7,118 nt of DNA from positions 1 through 7,118 of the forward strand of contig JAEZVS010000092.1 in NCBI GenBank assembly GCA_023443145.1. The letters run 5' to 3'. A model generated the notes under the pieces. It ran no database searches and was not told the DNA's origin. It saw only the letters and a program-made list of their open reading frames with translations. The DNA is from Bacillota bacterium (GTDB taxonomy: Bacteria > Bacillota > Peptococcia > Peptococcales > Peptococcaceae). This document shows, piece by piece, positions 1 through 5,593 of this stretch (the first letter of the stretch is position 1; each line of letters starts with the position of its first letter). Both the position numbers and the translations under genes were made by a program.

Positions 1-49
1 GATATTTTGCTTTTTCTTTAAAACGTTTCAGTACAAATTCTTTTTTCAT
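1..49 (-). CDS. 5' end of an unidentified gene, cut by the left edge
   Basis: Only 16 complete codons are visible, reading MKKEFVLKRFKEKAKY, so no function can be assigned. The start is well supported. ATG at 47-49 is preceded by GGAGG at 56-60 (6 nt spacing), and a strong promoter lies just upstream at 75-102, giving an expected leader of about 20 nt. The visible N-terminus is basic and lysine-rich, with no hydrophobic signal segment in these residues. The KEKAK word also occurs in the minus-strand fragment at the right edge (6907-7118). The two reading frames would be continuous if the ends of the window were joined (see findings). It is divergent from the lipoprotein gene at 292-708. Confidence 0.7.
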   Translation of the reverse strand, partial: MKKEFVLKRFKEKAKY

Positions 50-64
50 AGATATCCTCCACTC

Positions 65-84
65 GTGATAACCCATTATATCAC
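65..84. promoter_or_regulatory. Inverted repeat over the -10 and start site, possible operator
   Basis: GTGATA (65-70) and TATCAC (79-84) form a perfect 6-bp inverted repeat with an 8-nt centre. It covers the whole extended -10 element and the expected transcription start of the left-edge gene, which is where a repressor would bind. A 6-bp repeat in AT-rich DNA can occur by chance, and I do not recognise it as the box of a known regulator. Confidence 0.3.
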
Positions 85-102
85 ATCAATGTCTTTTGAA
101 AA
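75..102 (-). promoter_or_regulatory. Promoter of the left-edge gene, extended -10
   Basis: On the minus strand there is a perfect TATAAT at 75-80. It is preceded by TGA at 81-83, which makes an extended -10 (TGnTATAAT). TTTTCA at 97-102 serves as a 4/6 -35 after a 16-bp spacer. Transcription should begin near position 68, just ahead of the GGAGG site and the ATG at 49. Seen directly in the sequence; the start point is inferred. Confidence 0.7.
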
Positions 103-291
103 GATTTCTCCGGAACTTAACGAAAACTTCTATTGGACATGTACCAGGATGCACGCCTCAAAATCGCACTAGGAAAATGAGATATGCCGTTTTAAACAAA
201 TCTGTGTTCAAAAAGAAGATAGTTTCTTTTAATACTATTTAATGGATTGTTGTTTGCATAGAAAAAACAATTGAACAAAGGGTGTGTAAAA

Positions 292-708
292 ATGAAAAAG
301 TTTGTTGTTTTATGCTTTATATTGATGTTATCTCTTGGTCTTTGTGCTTGCCTCAATGACACTGGCGGCAACGTCAGTGACGTACAGATTATAAACGTAC
401 CATCTGAAATATATTCACAAGCTGAAATAGACTCGGCGATACAACTGGTAAAAAATGATTTTGCAACCGACGATTGGCACGGCTGTACGCTAAAAGAACT
501 TTATTACGCCGGAGACAGCATCACAAAAGACGCTCAGAAACGGGCGTCTCTATATAAGGGAGATGAGGTTATGGTACTCATGTCTTCTTTTTACGTCGAT
601 TCAAGCGGAGGGGACACTTTTAATCCGAACAGCACTTACGACAGGTGGAACTGGATCTTGGTTCGAACATCTAAGGGCTCGTGGAGACTTGTTGATACGG
701 GATATTGA
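292..708 (+). CDS. Small predicted lipoprotein of unknown function
   Basis: A 138-residue protein is read from ATG 292. This start has AAAGGG(TG) at 277-284 in front of it and gives a clean signal peptide; the TTG at 271 in the same frame has no such support. The N-terminus shows two lysines, a hydrophobic stretch (about residues 4-17) and a lipobox-like LCAC ending at Cys20. This predicts diacylglyceryl attachment and anchoring on the outer face of the membrane, although Cys at -2 is unusual. The mature part contains DEVMVLMSSF (91-100), VDSSGGD (102-108), NPNSTY (111-116) and WNWILVR (119-125), ending in VDTGY. From memory, this block resembles a family of short uncharacterised clostridial lipoproteins; I know of no activity for it. 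No catalytic motif is visible. It is a single gene with no convincing promoter, ending 12 nt before a shared terminator. Confidence 0.8.
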   Translation: MKKFVVLCFILMLSLGLCACLNDTGGNVSDVQIINVPSEIYSQAEIDSAIQLVKNDFATDDWHGCTLKELYYAGDSITKDAQKRASLYKGDEVMVLMSSFYVDSSGGDTFNPNSTYDRWNWILVRTSKGSWRLVDTGY

Positions 709-720
709 TCATACGATAAT

Positions 721-755
721 ATAAATCCCTGCACCACGGCGGTGCAGGGATTTAT
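721..755. terminator. Bidirectional intrinsic terminator between the lipoprotein gene and argH
   Basis: A perfect 15-bp stem (721-735 with 741-755) closes a 5-nt loop, ACGGC. The stem has a GC-rich core (CCCTGCACC) and AT-rich base. On the plus strand it runs into a T-rich tail (ATTTATTT), and on the minus strand into ATTTATATTAT. It follows the lipoprotein stop by 12 nt. The argH stop codon (756-758) directly abuts it, so it should end both convergent transcripts. Confidence 0.88.
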
Positions 756-2141
756 TTAAGCTTTATTTTGATGAAGCCATTCGCGAGCATCTCGCAAAGC
801 GTCTTCGACTTGTTCATAACCCGGAGCACCTAAAGTGTTGCGCCGAGCCACACAACGCTCCACAGAAATGGCCTCATACACATCTTTTTCAATGCGCGCG
901 TCGGCTTGCTTAAAAGCATTCAAATCAAGGTCTTCTAAGTTCTTTCCTTCATTCAAACATTGTGCCACCAATTCTCCAACAACCCGATGCGCATCTCGGA
1001 AAGGCAATCCTTTCACCACCAAATAATCAGCGAGATCGGTGGCATTGGTAAAGCCGCCACGAGCCGCTTCAGCCATACGATCTTTTTTGACACGCATGGT
1101 CGCCATAAGCGGTGTCATCATAAATAGGCATTTCTGCCAAGTGTCCAAGGCATCAAACAAACCTTCTTTATCTTCTTGCATGTCTTTATTATACGCCAAA
1201 GGTAGGCTTTTCATCGTCATAAGGAGGGCCATCAAGTGTCCGGTCACACGCCCGGTTTTTCCCCGCACCAATTCAGCAATGTCCGGATTTTTCTTTTGCG
1301 GCATAATCGATGAGCCGGTGCTGTAAGCGTCATCCAAATCTACAAAAGAAAATTCCTGACTGGACCAAAGTATAATTTCTTCAGACAGACGAGACAGGTG
1401 CATCATACTGGTTGCAGCTGCATAAAGCACATCCAGCACAAAATCCCGATCACTGACGCCGTCCATTGAATTACGGGAAGGTGCATCAAAATCCAACATG
1501 GCGGCAGTGGCATAACGATCAAGCGGATAAGTGGTGCCCGCCAAAGCACCACTGCCGAGAGGCATGATATTATTGTTTTTTTGCCAATCATCCAAACGGG
1601 CCACGTCTCTCCGGAACATGTCTACATAAGCCAGCAGATGATGGGCAAAAGTCACCGGCTGTGCCCGCTGTAAATGAGTATATCCCGGCATAATGGTATG
1701 CACATGGCTATCCGCCAACGTTACCAAGGTTTCAATCCAATCCACCAAAAGAGAGCGTATATTGGCGACGCCGTCTCTTACATACATACGCAAATCCACT
1801 GCGACCTGATCGTTCCGGCTACGCCCTGTATGGAGTTTTTTACCAACCTCCCCTACTTTTTCAGTTAGAAGGCGTTCCACGTTCATGTGAATGTCTTCAT
1901 CCGCCGGATCAAACTGCACCAAACCGGCCTCAATATCTTGCTCCACCGCTTGCAGACCTGCCACCAATTGCTTGGCCTCTTCTTTTGTGATAACCCCCAC
2001 ATTGCCCAACATGGTGGCATGGGCTATGCTGCCACGAATATCGTAATGATAGAGCTTTTGATCAAAGCCGATAGATGAATGAAAATCTTCCATCAATTGG
2101 TCGCTGTCTTTTTGAAAGCGACCGCCCCACATTTTCGCCAT
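756..2141 (-). CDS. argH: Argininosuccinate lyase
   Basis: Splits argininosuccinate into arginine and fumarate, the last step of arginine synthesis, in the cytoplasm. The 461 residues match the usual length of about 460. It belongs to the fumarase/aspartase superfamily. Visible motifs in order: MWGGRF near the N-terminus (4-9); HTGRSRNDQVA (104-114), part of the substrate site; MPGYTHLQRAQP (151-162), with His156 in the position of the family's acid-base histidine; and STGSSIMPQKKNPD (274-287), the superfamily signature with the mobile serine loop. No key residue is missing. The start is set by AAGGAGAGG, 5 nt upstream, which overlaps the argG stop codon. It is the last gene of the tyrA-argFGH operon, and its stop codon touches the terminator hairpin. 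Functional as far as the sequence shows. Confidence 0.98.
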   Translation of the reverse strand: MAKMWGGRFQKDSDQLMEDFHSSIGFDQKLYHYDIRGSIAHATMLGNVGVITKEEAKQLVAGLQAVEQDIEAGLVQFDPADEDIHMNVERLLTEKVGEVGKKLHTGRSRNDQVAVDLRMYVRDGVANIRSLLVDWIETLVTLADSHVHTIMPGYTHLQRAQPVTFAHHLLAYVDMFRRDVARLDDWQKNNNIMPLGSGALAGTTYPLDRYATAAMLDFDAPSRNSMDGVSDRDFVLDVLYAAATSMMHLSRLSEEIILWSSQEFSFVDLDDAYSTGSSIMPQKKNPDIAELVRGKTGRVTGHLMALLMTMKSLPLAYNKDMQEDKEGLFDALDTWQKCLFMMTPLMATMRVKKDRMAEAARGGFTNATDLADYLVVKGLPFRDAHRVVGELVAQCLNEGKNLEDLDLNAFKQADARIEKDVYEAISVERCVARRNTLGAPGYEQVEDALRDAREWLHQNKA

Positions 2142-2153
2142 GTCCTCTCCTTA
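2142..2153 (-). promoter_or_regulatory. argH ribosome-binding site fused to the argG stop codon
   Basis: The argG stop TAA (2151-2153) runs directly into GGAGAGG, giving TAAGGAGAGGAC and then ATG. A ribosome finishing argG is therefore already on the argH Shine-Dalgarno site, which suggests translational coupling. It also fixes the argH start at 2141. Confidence 0.85.
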
Positions 2154-3359
2154 TTTTTGCTTTAAGTTTTGTTTCATCAACGCATTCACTTTCAGCGGCA
2201 ACCCAAAGAGATTGATGAACCCTTCCGCATCTGCTTGATTGTATACTTCATCTTCTCCAAAGGTAACAAATTCCTCATTATACAATGAGTATGGAGACGT
2301 CATACCGGCGCTATGGCAATTGCCTTTATAAAGTTTCATGCGTACTTCACCGGTCACCACCTTTTGGGTTTCATTCACAAACGCATCCATCGCTTCCCGC
2401 AAGGGCGTAAACCAGCAACCATCATAAACCAATTCCGAATAACGATTGGCCAGCGTTTCTTTAAAGGCCATTGTTGAGCGGTCGAGAGTGAGGGTTTCCA
2501 AAGCGCGATGGGCTTCGAAAAGCAATGTGCCACCGGGCGTTTCATAAACGCCGCGAGATTTCATGCCCACCAGACGGTTTTCGACCATATCCAAGATGCC
2601 CACACCATGTCGAGCAGCCAATGCATTTGCTTTTTCCAAAATATGAAGTGGGGACAACTCCTCACCGTTAAGTGCCACCGGATTTCCATTTTCAAAGCGA
2701 ACCGTAACATATTCGGCTTCATCCGGTGCATTCTCCGGACGGTTACAAATTAAGCAGAGATCTTCCAGAGGTTCGTTGGCCGGATCTTCCAAATCGGCTC
2801 CTTCATGAGATAGATGCAAGACATTACGATCCATGCTATAGGGACGCTTTTTAGTAACAGGCACCGGAATACCGTGGGCTTCAGCAAAGTCAACAGCATC
2901 TTCACGGCTTTTAATATCCCAAATCCGCCAAGGCGCTATGATTTTCGTTTCCGGAGAAAGAGCCTTGATGGTTAATTCAAAACGCACCTGATCGTTTCCT
3001 TTGCCCGTCGCGCCATGTGCAATATAATCGGCACCTTCTTTTTTTGCAACGTCTACCAATGCTTTGGAAATCACCGGACGAGCACAGGAAGTGCCTAATA
3101 GATATTTGTTCTCATAAAGAGCACCTGCGCGAAGCACAGGAAAGACATAATCTTTTACAAATTCTTCTTTTAAGTCCATAATGTATACTTTGCTGGCGCC
3201 ACTGGCAATGGCTTTATCGTGTACAATATCCAGCTCGTCTCCCTGCCCCACATCCGCACAGCAGGCAATGACTTCACAGTCATCGTAATTTTCTTTCAAC
3301 CAAGGGATAATGATGGATGTATCCAAACCACCGGAATACGCCAATACCACTTTAGACAT
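2151..3359 (-). CDS. argG: Argininosuccinate synthase
   Basis: Joins citrulline and aspartate with ATP to give argininosuccinate, AMP and pyrophosphate, the penultimate step of arginine synthesis, in the cytoplasm. At 402 residues it has the length of the common bacterial type (Bacillus-like, about 400), shorter than the E. coli form. The ATP pyrophosphatase P-loop AYSGGLDTS is at 7-15. GTSCARP (89-95) and [15 protein letters not shown] (114-128) form the citrulline, aspartate and nucleotide sites, and YSMDRN (174-179) follows. All expected blocks are intact. ATG at 3357-3359 has AAGGAGG 8 nt upstream. Only 13 nt separate it from argF and 9 nt from argH, so the three are co-transcribed. Repression is most likely through the operon promoter at 5514-5542. 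Confidence 0.98.
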   Translation of the reverse strand: MSKVVLAYSGGLDTSIIIPWLKENYDDCEVIACCADVGQGDELDIVHDKAIASGASKVYIMDLKEEFVKDYVFPVLRAGALYENKYLLGTSCARPVISKALVDVAKKEGADYIAHGATGKGNDQVRFELTIKALSPETKIIAPWRIWDIKSREDAVDFAEAHGIPVPVTKKRPYSMDRNVLHLSHEGADLEDPANEPLEDLCLICNRPENAPDEAEYVTVRFENGNPVALNGEELSPLHILEKANALAARHGVGILDMVENRLVGMKSRGVYETPGGTLLFEAHRALETLTLDRSTMAFKETLANRYSELVYDGCWFTPLREAMDAFVNETQKVVTGEVRMKLYKGNCHSAGMTSPYSLYNEEFVTFGEDEVYNQADAEGFINLFGLPLKVNALMKQNLKQK

Positions 3360-3375
3360 ATGATTTTCCTCCTTA
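3360..3375 (-). promoter_or_regulatory. argG ribosome-binding site fused to the argF stop codon
   Basis: The argF stop TAA (3373-3375) continues as TAAGGAGGA, a near-perfect anti-16S match, 8 nt before the argG ATG. It is the same stop-inside-Shine-Dalgarno arrangement as at the next junction and suggests termination-reinitiation. Confidence 0.85.
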
Positions 3376-4305
3376 ACTCATGACAGCCGCCATAATGGCT
3401 TTATGCGCATGCAATCTGTTTTCCGCTTCATCAAATACAACGCTTCCAGGCCCTTCAATGACATCATCCGTCACTTCATAACCACGGTAAGCCGGCAAAC
3501 AGTGTAAAAAGATGGCATCCGATGCTGCATGCGCCATCGCTGCCCCATCTACCTGATAACCTTGAAAAGCCTTTTCCCGTGCTGCTTTTTCATCCTCTTG
3601 TCCCATACTGGCCCAGGTGTCGGTATAAACCACATCAGCGTGATCGACAGCGGCTGCAAAATCATGGCCAATGTTGAGCTGTGCGCCGCTTTCTTTCGCA
3701 AATGTTTCTGCCAATGCAATGATTTCTGCATCGGGCTCATATCCCTTAGGTGTGGCCACACGCATGTTCATGCCCACCAATGCGCTACCAATTAAAAGAG
3801 AGTGGGTGACATTGTTTCCATCACCGACATAAGCCAACGTCTGCCCTTTCAGAGCGCCTTTATGCTCCATAATCGTCATAAAGTCAGCGATGATCTGTGT
3901 GGGATGAAATAAATCAGTAAGACCGTTGATAACAGGTACATCGGCATATTCGGCCAATTCTTCAACATCACGATGGGCATAGGTTCTAATAAGAATACCA
4001 TCTGTCATGCGCGAAAGCACCCGCGCCGTATCTTTAATCGGCTCTCCGCGACCCAATTGCATATCGTTTGCATTTAAAAATATGGCCTGTCCGCCCAATT
4101 GATACATGCCCACCTCAAACGCCAAACGCGTACGCGTTGACGCTTTTTGAAAAATCATAGCCAAACTTTTTCCTTTTAAGAGCGGGTGGGGCGTTCCTTC
4201 TTTTTGCTCTTTTTTTAACCGAAGACCTAAGGTTACCAATGACATTATGTCATGCTCTGTAAAATCTTTCAACGATAAAAAATCCCGTCCGCTGAGATTG
4301 CTCAT
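3373..4305 (-). CDS. argF: Ornithine carbamoyltransferase
   Basis: Transfers the carbamoyl group of carbamoyl phosphate to ornithine, giving citrulline and phosphate, in the cytoplasm; probably a homotrimer, as in the family. The length is 310 residues, which is normal. The carbamoyl-phosphate loop STRTR is at 56-60. [16 protein letters not shown] (85-100), FHPTQ (133-137), GDGNNVTHS (161-169), the ornithine-binding DTWASMG (229-235) and FLHCLPA (266-272), with the catalytic Cys269, are all present. The SMG and HCLP motifs mark it as an ornithine enzyme and not aspartate carbamoyltransferase. The catabolic paralogue ArcB shares these motifs, but the argG-argH neighbours and the absence of arcA or arcC point to the biosynthetic role. 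AGGAGG precedes the ATG by 5 nt. The carbamoyl phosphate must come from genes outside the window. Confidence 0.97.
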   Translation of the reverse strand: MSNLSGRDFLSLKDFTEHDIMSLVTLGLRLKKEQKEGTPHPLLKGKSLAMIFQKASTRTRLAFEVGMYQLGGQAIFLNANDMQLGRGEPIKDTARVLSRMTDGILIRTYAHRDVEELAEYADVPVINGLTDLFHPTQIIADFMTIMEHKGALKGQTLAYVGDGNNVTHSLLIGSALVGMNMRVATPKGYEPDAEIIALAETFAKESGAQLNIGHDFAAAVDHADVVYTDTWASMGQEDEKAAREKAFQGYQVDGAAMAHAASDAIFLHCLPAYRGYEVTDDVIEGPGSVVFDEAENRLHAHKAIMAAVMS

Positions 4306-4317
4306 ATTATCCTCCTA
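4306..4317 (-). promoter_or_regulatory. argF ribosome-binding site fused to the upstream gene's stop codon
   Basis: The TAG stop of the 104-residue gene (4315-4317) forms the start of TAGGAGGATAAT, followed by the argF ATG. GGAGG spans 4311-4315. The overlap indicates that argF translation may depend partly on translation of the small upstream gene. This supports that gene being real. Confidence 0.83.
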
Positions 4318-4629
4318 AATCAAGTTCACACAAAATACAATATTTTTAAATCCAACGCAGGCTGCGTAATAATAAGGACGAATCTTAAGTTGTTTTAGCC
4401 GATTTAGCGGTACTCGTACGGCCTCATCATATTCGTCCACATTGTATATAACAAAATCATCCTTCTCCTGCTGAATGTAGACGTTATAATACCATCGGCT
4501 TTCTATACCGGCCTCATCCATCCATTTTACGTTAATATATCTTATTTTCTTTTTATCTCGATTTAGAAAATCCATACAATCTGCCAAAAGAGCCTGCGCA
4601 TCCGAAAATGTATAAATAAAGTCATTCAT
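4315..4629 (-). CDS. Unrecognised 104-residue protein inside the tyrA-arg operon
   Basis: I do not recognise this protein. It is 104 residues, with no signal peptide and no clear membrane helix. The first third (about 1-25) looks helical and acidic. It then alternates charged and aromatic residues in short stretches that suggest beta strands: KKKIRYINVKWMD (26-38), RWYYNVYIQQ (45-54) and DDFVIYNVDEYDEAVRVPL (57-75). The tail is hydrophobic and includes PYYYAACVGF. The strand pattern is loosely like small WYL- or Sm-like barrels, but this is a weak impression and not an assignment. Its ATG overlaps the end of tyrA by 8 nt (ATGAATGA) and no good Shine-Dalgarno site precedes it, so it probably relies on coupling to tyrA. 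Its stop lies in the argF ribosome-binding site. The tight packing and shared strand argue for a real, translated gene. Confidence 0.75.
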   Translation of the reverse strand: MNDFIYTFSDAQALLADCMDFLNRDKKKIRYINVKWMDEAGIESRWYYNVYIQQEKDDFVIYNVDEYDEAVRVPLNRLKQLKIRPYYYAACVGFKNIVFCVNLI

Positions 4630-5485
4630 GAGCAGAACCCGATGCCTGACTATGACGATTGCTCCATTCTTTAAGCTCTCGTCCTTCCTTTAACAGTTTT
4701 CGTAAGCGAATCTCGTCTTCTGACACAAGAGCAGAACGCAAGTCGTTTAAATGCAAAACGAGCTCATCGATTTCAGCAACAAGTGCTTTGTGATTCATGA
4801 GAAATAGTTCTGTCCACATATTTTCATCCAATTTGGCCACCCGGGTCATGTCACGGAAACTTCCGGCGCTAAAACCCATCTCTTTCCGCACCGTGGGACT
4901 TTTAATATAGGCACTTGAAACCACATGGGCCAATTGTGATGTATAGGCAATGATGCGATCATGCTCTTCAGGTGTCGTCTCCACCAATTCTCTAAAACCC
5001 ATGTCATCAGAAAGAATCTGAAGCTTACTCCAGGCATCCGATTGATCCTTCCGGATGCCGGTGAGCAGTAAAGTAGCGCCATAAAAGAGATCCGAGGAAG
5101 CTGACGGATAGCCAAACTGCTCACGCCCGGCCATAGGGTGGCCTCCGATAAATTGAGGCCCGTCTTCTTTAAATAAATCAGACAAAGCCTTATAAATTCG
5201 ACTTTTAACGCCACATGTATCCATAACCACAGCGTTTTTATTAAATTTTTCCCAATTTTCCTGAACAAATCGAATGGTTTTCTTAGGATGAAGTGATATA
5301 ATGATGACGTCTGCTGAACGAAAATCGAGATCTGTTGCCCGATGGGCAATGGCGCCTTCATCGAGGGCCAGACTCATCGTGTTTGAATCAATATCCAAAC
5401 CGCTGATATGATGGCGCCCACTTTTATGCAGCGCTTTGGCCATAGACCCGCCAATGAGGCCGAGGCCCACAATCACAATATTCAT
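4622..5485 (-). CDS. tyrA: Prephenate dehydrogenase
   Basis: Oxidatively decarboxylates prephenate to 4-hydroxyphenylpyruvate with NAD(P), the committed step to tyrosine, in the cytoplasm. It is 287 residues from ATG 5483-5485. This start is chosen because AAAGGCGG lies 6 nt upstream, the protein then begins at once with the Rossmann strand MNIVIVGLGLIGGS, and the in-frame ATG at 5542 lies upstream of the promoter -10. GLGLIGGS (7-14) binds the dinucleotide. Asp31 and Asp33 end the second strand, favouring NAD over NADP. The family signature GHPMAGREQFG is at 115-125. EEHDRIIAYTSQLAHVV (173-189), with His175 and His187, and GSFRDMTRVA (208-217) follow. There is no fused chorismate mutase and no C-terminal ACT domain, so feedback by tyrosine through an ACT domain is not expected. 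It is first in an operon with argFGH. An arogenate dehydrogenase is possible, because sequence alone cannot separate the substrates. Confidence 0.88.
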   Translation of the reverse strand: MNIVIVGLGLIGGSMAKALHKSGRHHISGLDIDSNTMSLALDEGAIAHRATDLDFRSADVIIISLHPKKTIRFVQENWEKFNKNAVVMDTCGVKSRIYKALSDLFKEDGPQFIGGHPMAGREQFGYPSASSDLFYGATLLLTGIRKDQSDAWSKLQILSDDMGFRELVETTPEEHDRIIAYTSQLAHVVSSAYIKSPTVRKEMGFSAGSFRDMTRVAKLDENMWTELFLMNHKALVAEIDELVLHLNDLRSALVSEDEIRLRKLLKEGRELKEWSNRHSQASGSAHE

Positions 5486-5505
5486 GCCATACCGCCTTTC
5501 TGCGC

Positions 5506-5523
5506 TTTGAATTATTATACATC
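5506..5523. promoter_or_regulatory. ARG box 1, probable ArgR operator over the -10
   Basis: The plus strand reads TTTGAATTATTATACATC. Against the ARG-box consensus WNTGAATWWWWATTCANW it matches every core position except one (A for T in the right half-site) and differs at the final flank base. It contains the whole -10 hexamer and the expected start point of an arginine operon, exactly where ArgR would block polymerase. The consensus is recalled knowledge; binding by ArgR is inferred. Confidence 0.7.
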
Positions 5524-5535
5524 CATCTGGATATT
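5507..5535 (+). promoter_or_regulatory. Possible cinA promoter, weak match
   Basis: TTGAAT (5507-5512), 17 bp, then GATATT (5530-5535) is the best-spaced pair I can find ahead of cinA, with 4/6 matches in each hexamer. It would place the start near 5542 and give a leader of about 50 nt. It lies entirely within the two ARG boxes, back to back with the operon promoter. No better candidate was seen between 5543 and 5580. Confidence 0.28.
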
Positions 5536-5542
5536 TATGCAA
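5514..5542 (-). promoter_or_regulatory. Promoter of the tyrA-argFGH operon
   Basis: On the minus strand there is a perfect TATAAT at 5514-5519. After an ideal 17-bp spacer comes TTGCAT at 5537-5542 (4/6 match to TTGACA). Transcription should begin near 5507, leaving a leader of about 22 nt before the tyrA ATG. That is too short for a T-box, riboswitch or attenuator, so control must act at initiation. No other strong promoter was noticed before the downstream genes. Confidence 0.85.
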
Positions 5543-5543
5543 G
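5526..5543. promoter_or_regulatory. ARG box 2, weaker ArgR half of a tandem pair, over the -35
   Basis: The core TGGATATTTATGCA (5528-5541) matches TGAATWWWWATTCA at all but two positions. It lies 2 bp from box 1, giving a 20-bp centre-to-centre distance. That is close to the spacing of about 21 bp usual for ARG-box pairs bound by one ArgR hexamer. It contains the -35 hexamer. It would be weak as an isolated site; its spacing from box 1 is the main support. Confidence 0.58.
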
Positions 5544-5593
5544 CCTTTTGCATTAAATTCTACTTAACTTCTGTTTATTTAAGGAGACGTTTT

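Noticed and set aside
271..291. TTG start for the lipoprotein, adding seven residues
   Set aside because: The Shine-Dalgarno-like AAAGGGTG lies inside this extension and is correctly spaced for ATG 292, which also gives a normal signal peptide.
3549..3795. Out-of-frame ORFs on both strands within argF, and similar ones within argG and argH
   Set aside because: They are shadows of well-conserved enzyme genes and have no start signals of their own.
5486..5507. T-box, riboswitch or leader-peptide attenuator ahead of tyrA
   Set aside because: The predicted leader is only about 22 nt, too short for any of these, and no hairpin is visible in it.
5486..5542. Upstream ATG at 5542 as the start of tyrA
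   Set aside because: It lies upstream of the -10 hexamer and expected start of transcription, has no ribosome-binding site, and adds residues ahead of the Rossmann strand that other family members lack.
5408..5593. Upstream ATG at 5408 as the start of cinA
   Set aside because: The extension runs antisense through the tyrA start and the shared promoter region. ATG 5594 has AAGGAG and matches the family N-terminus.
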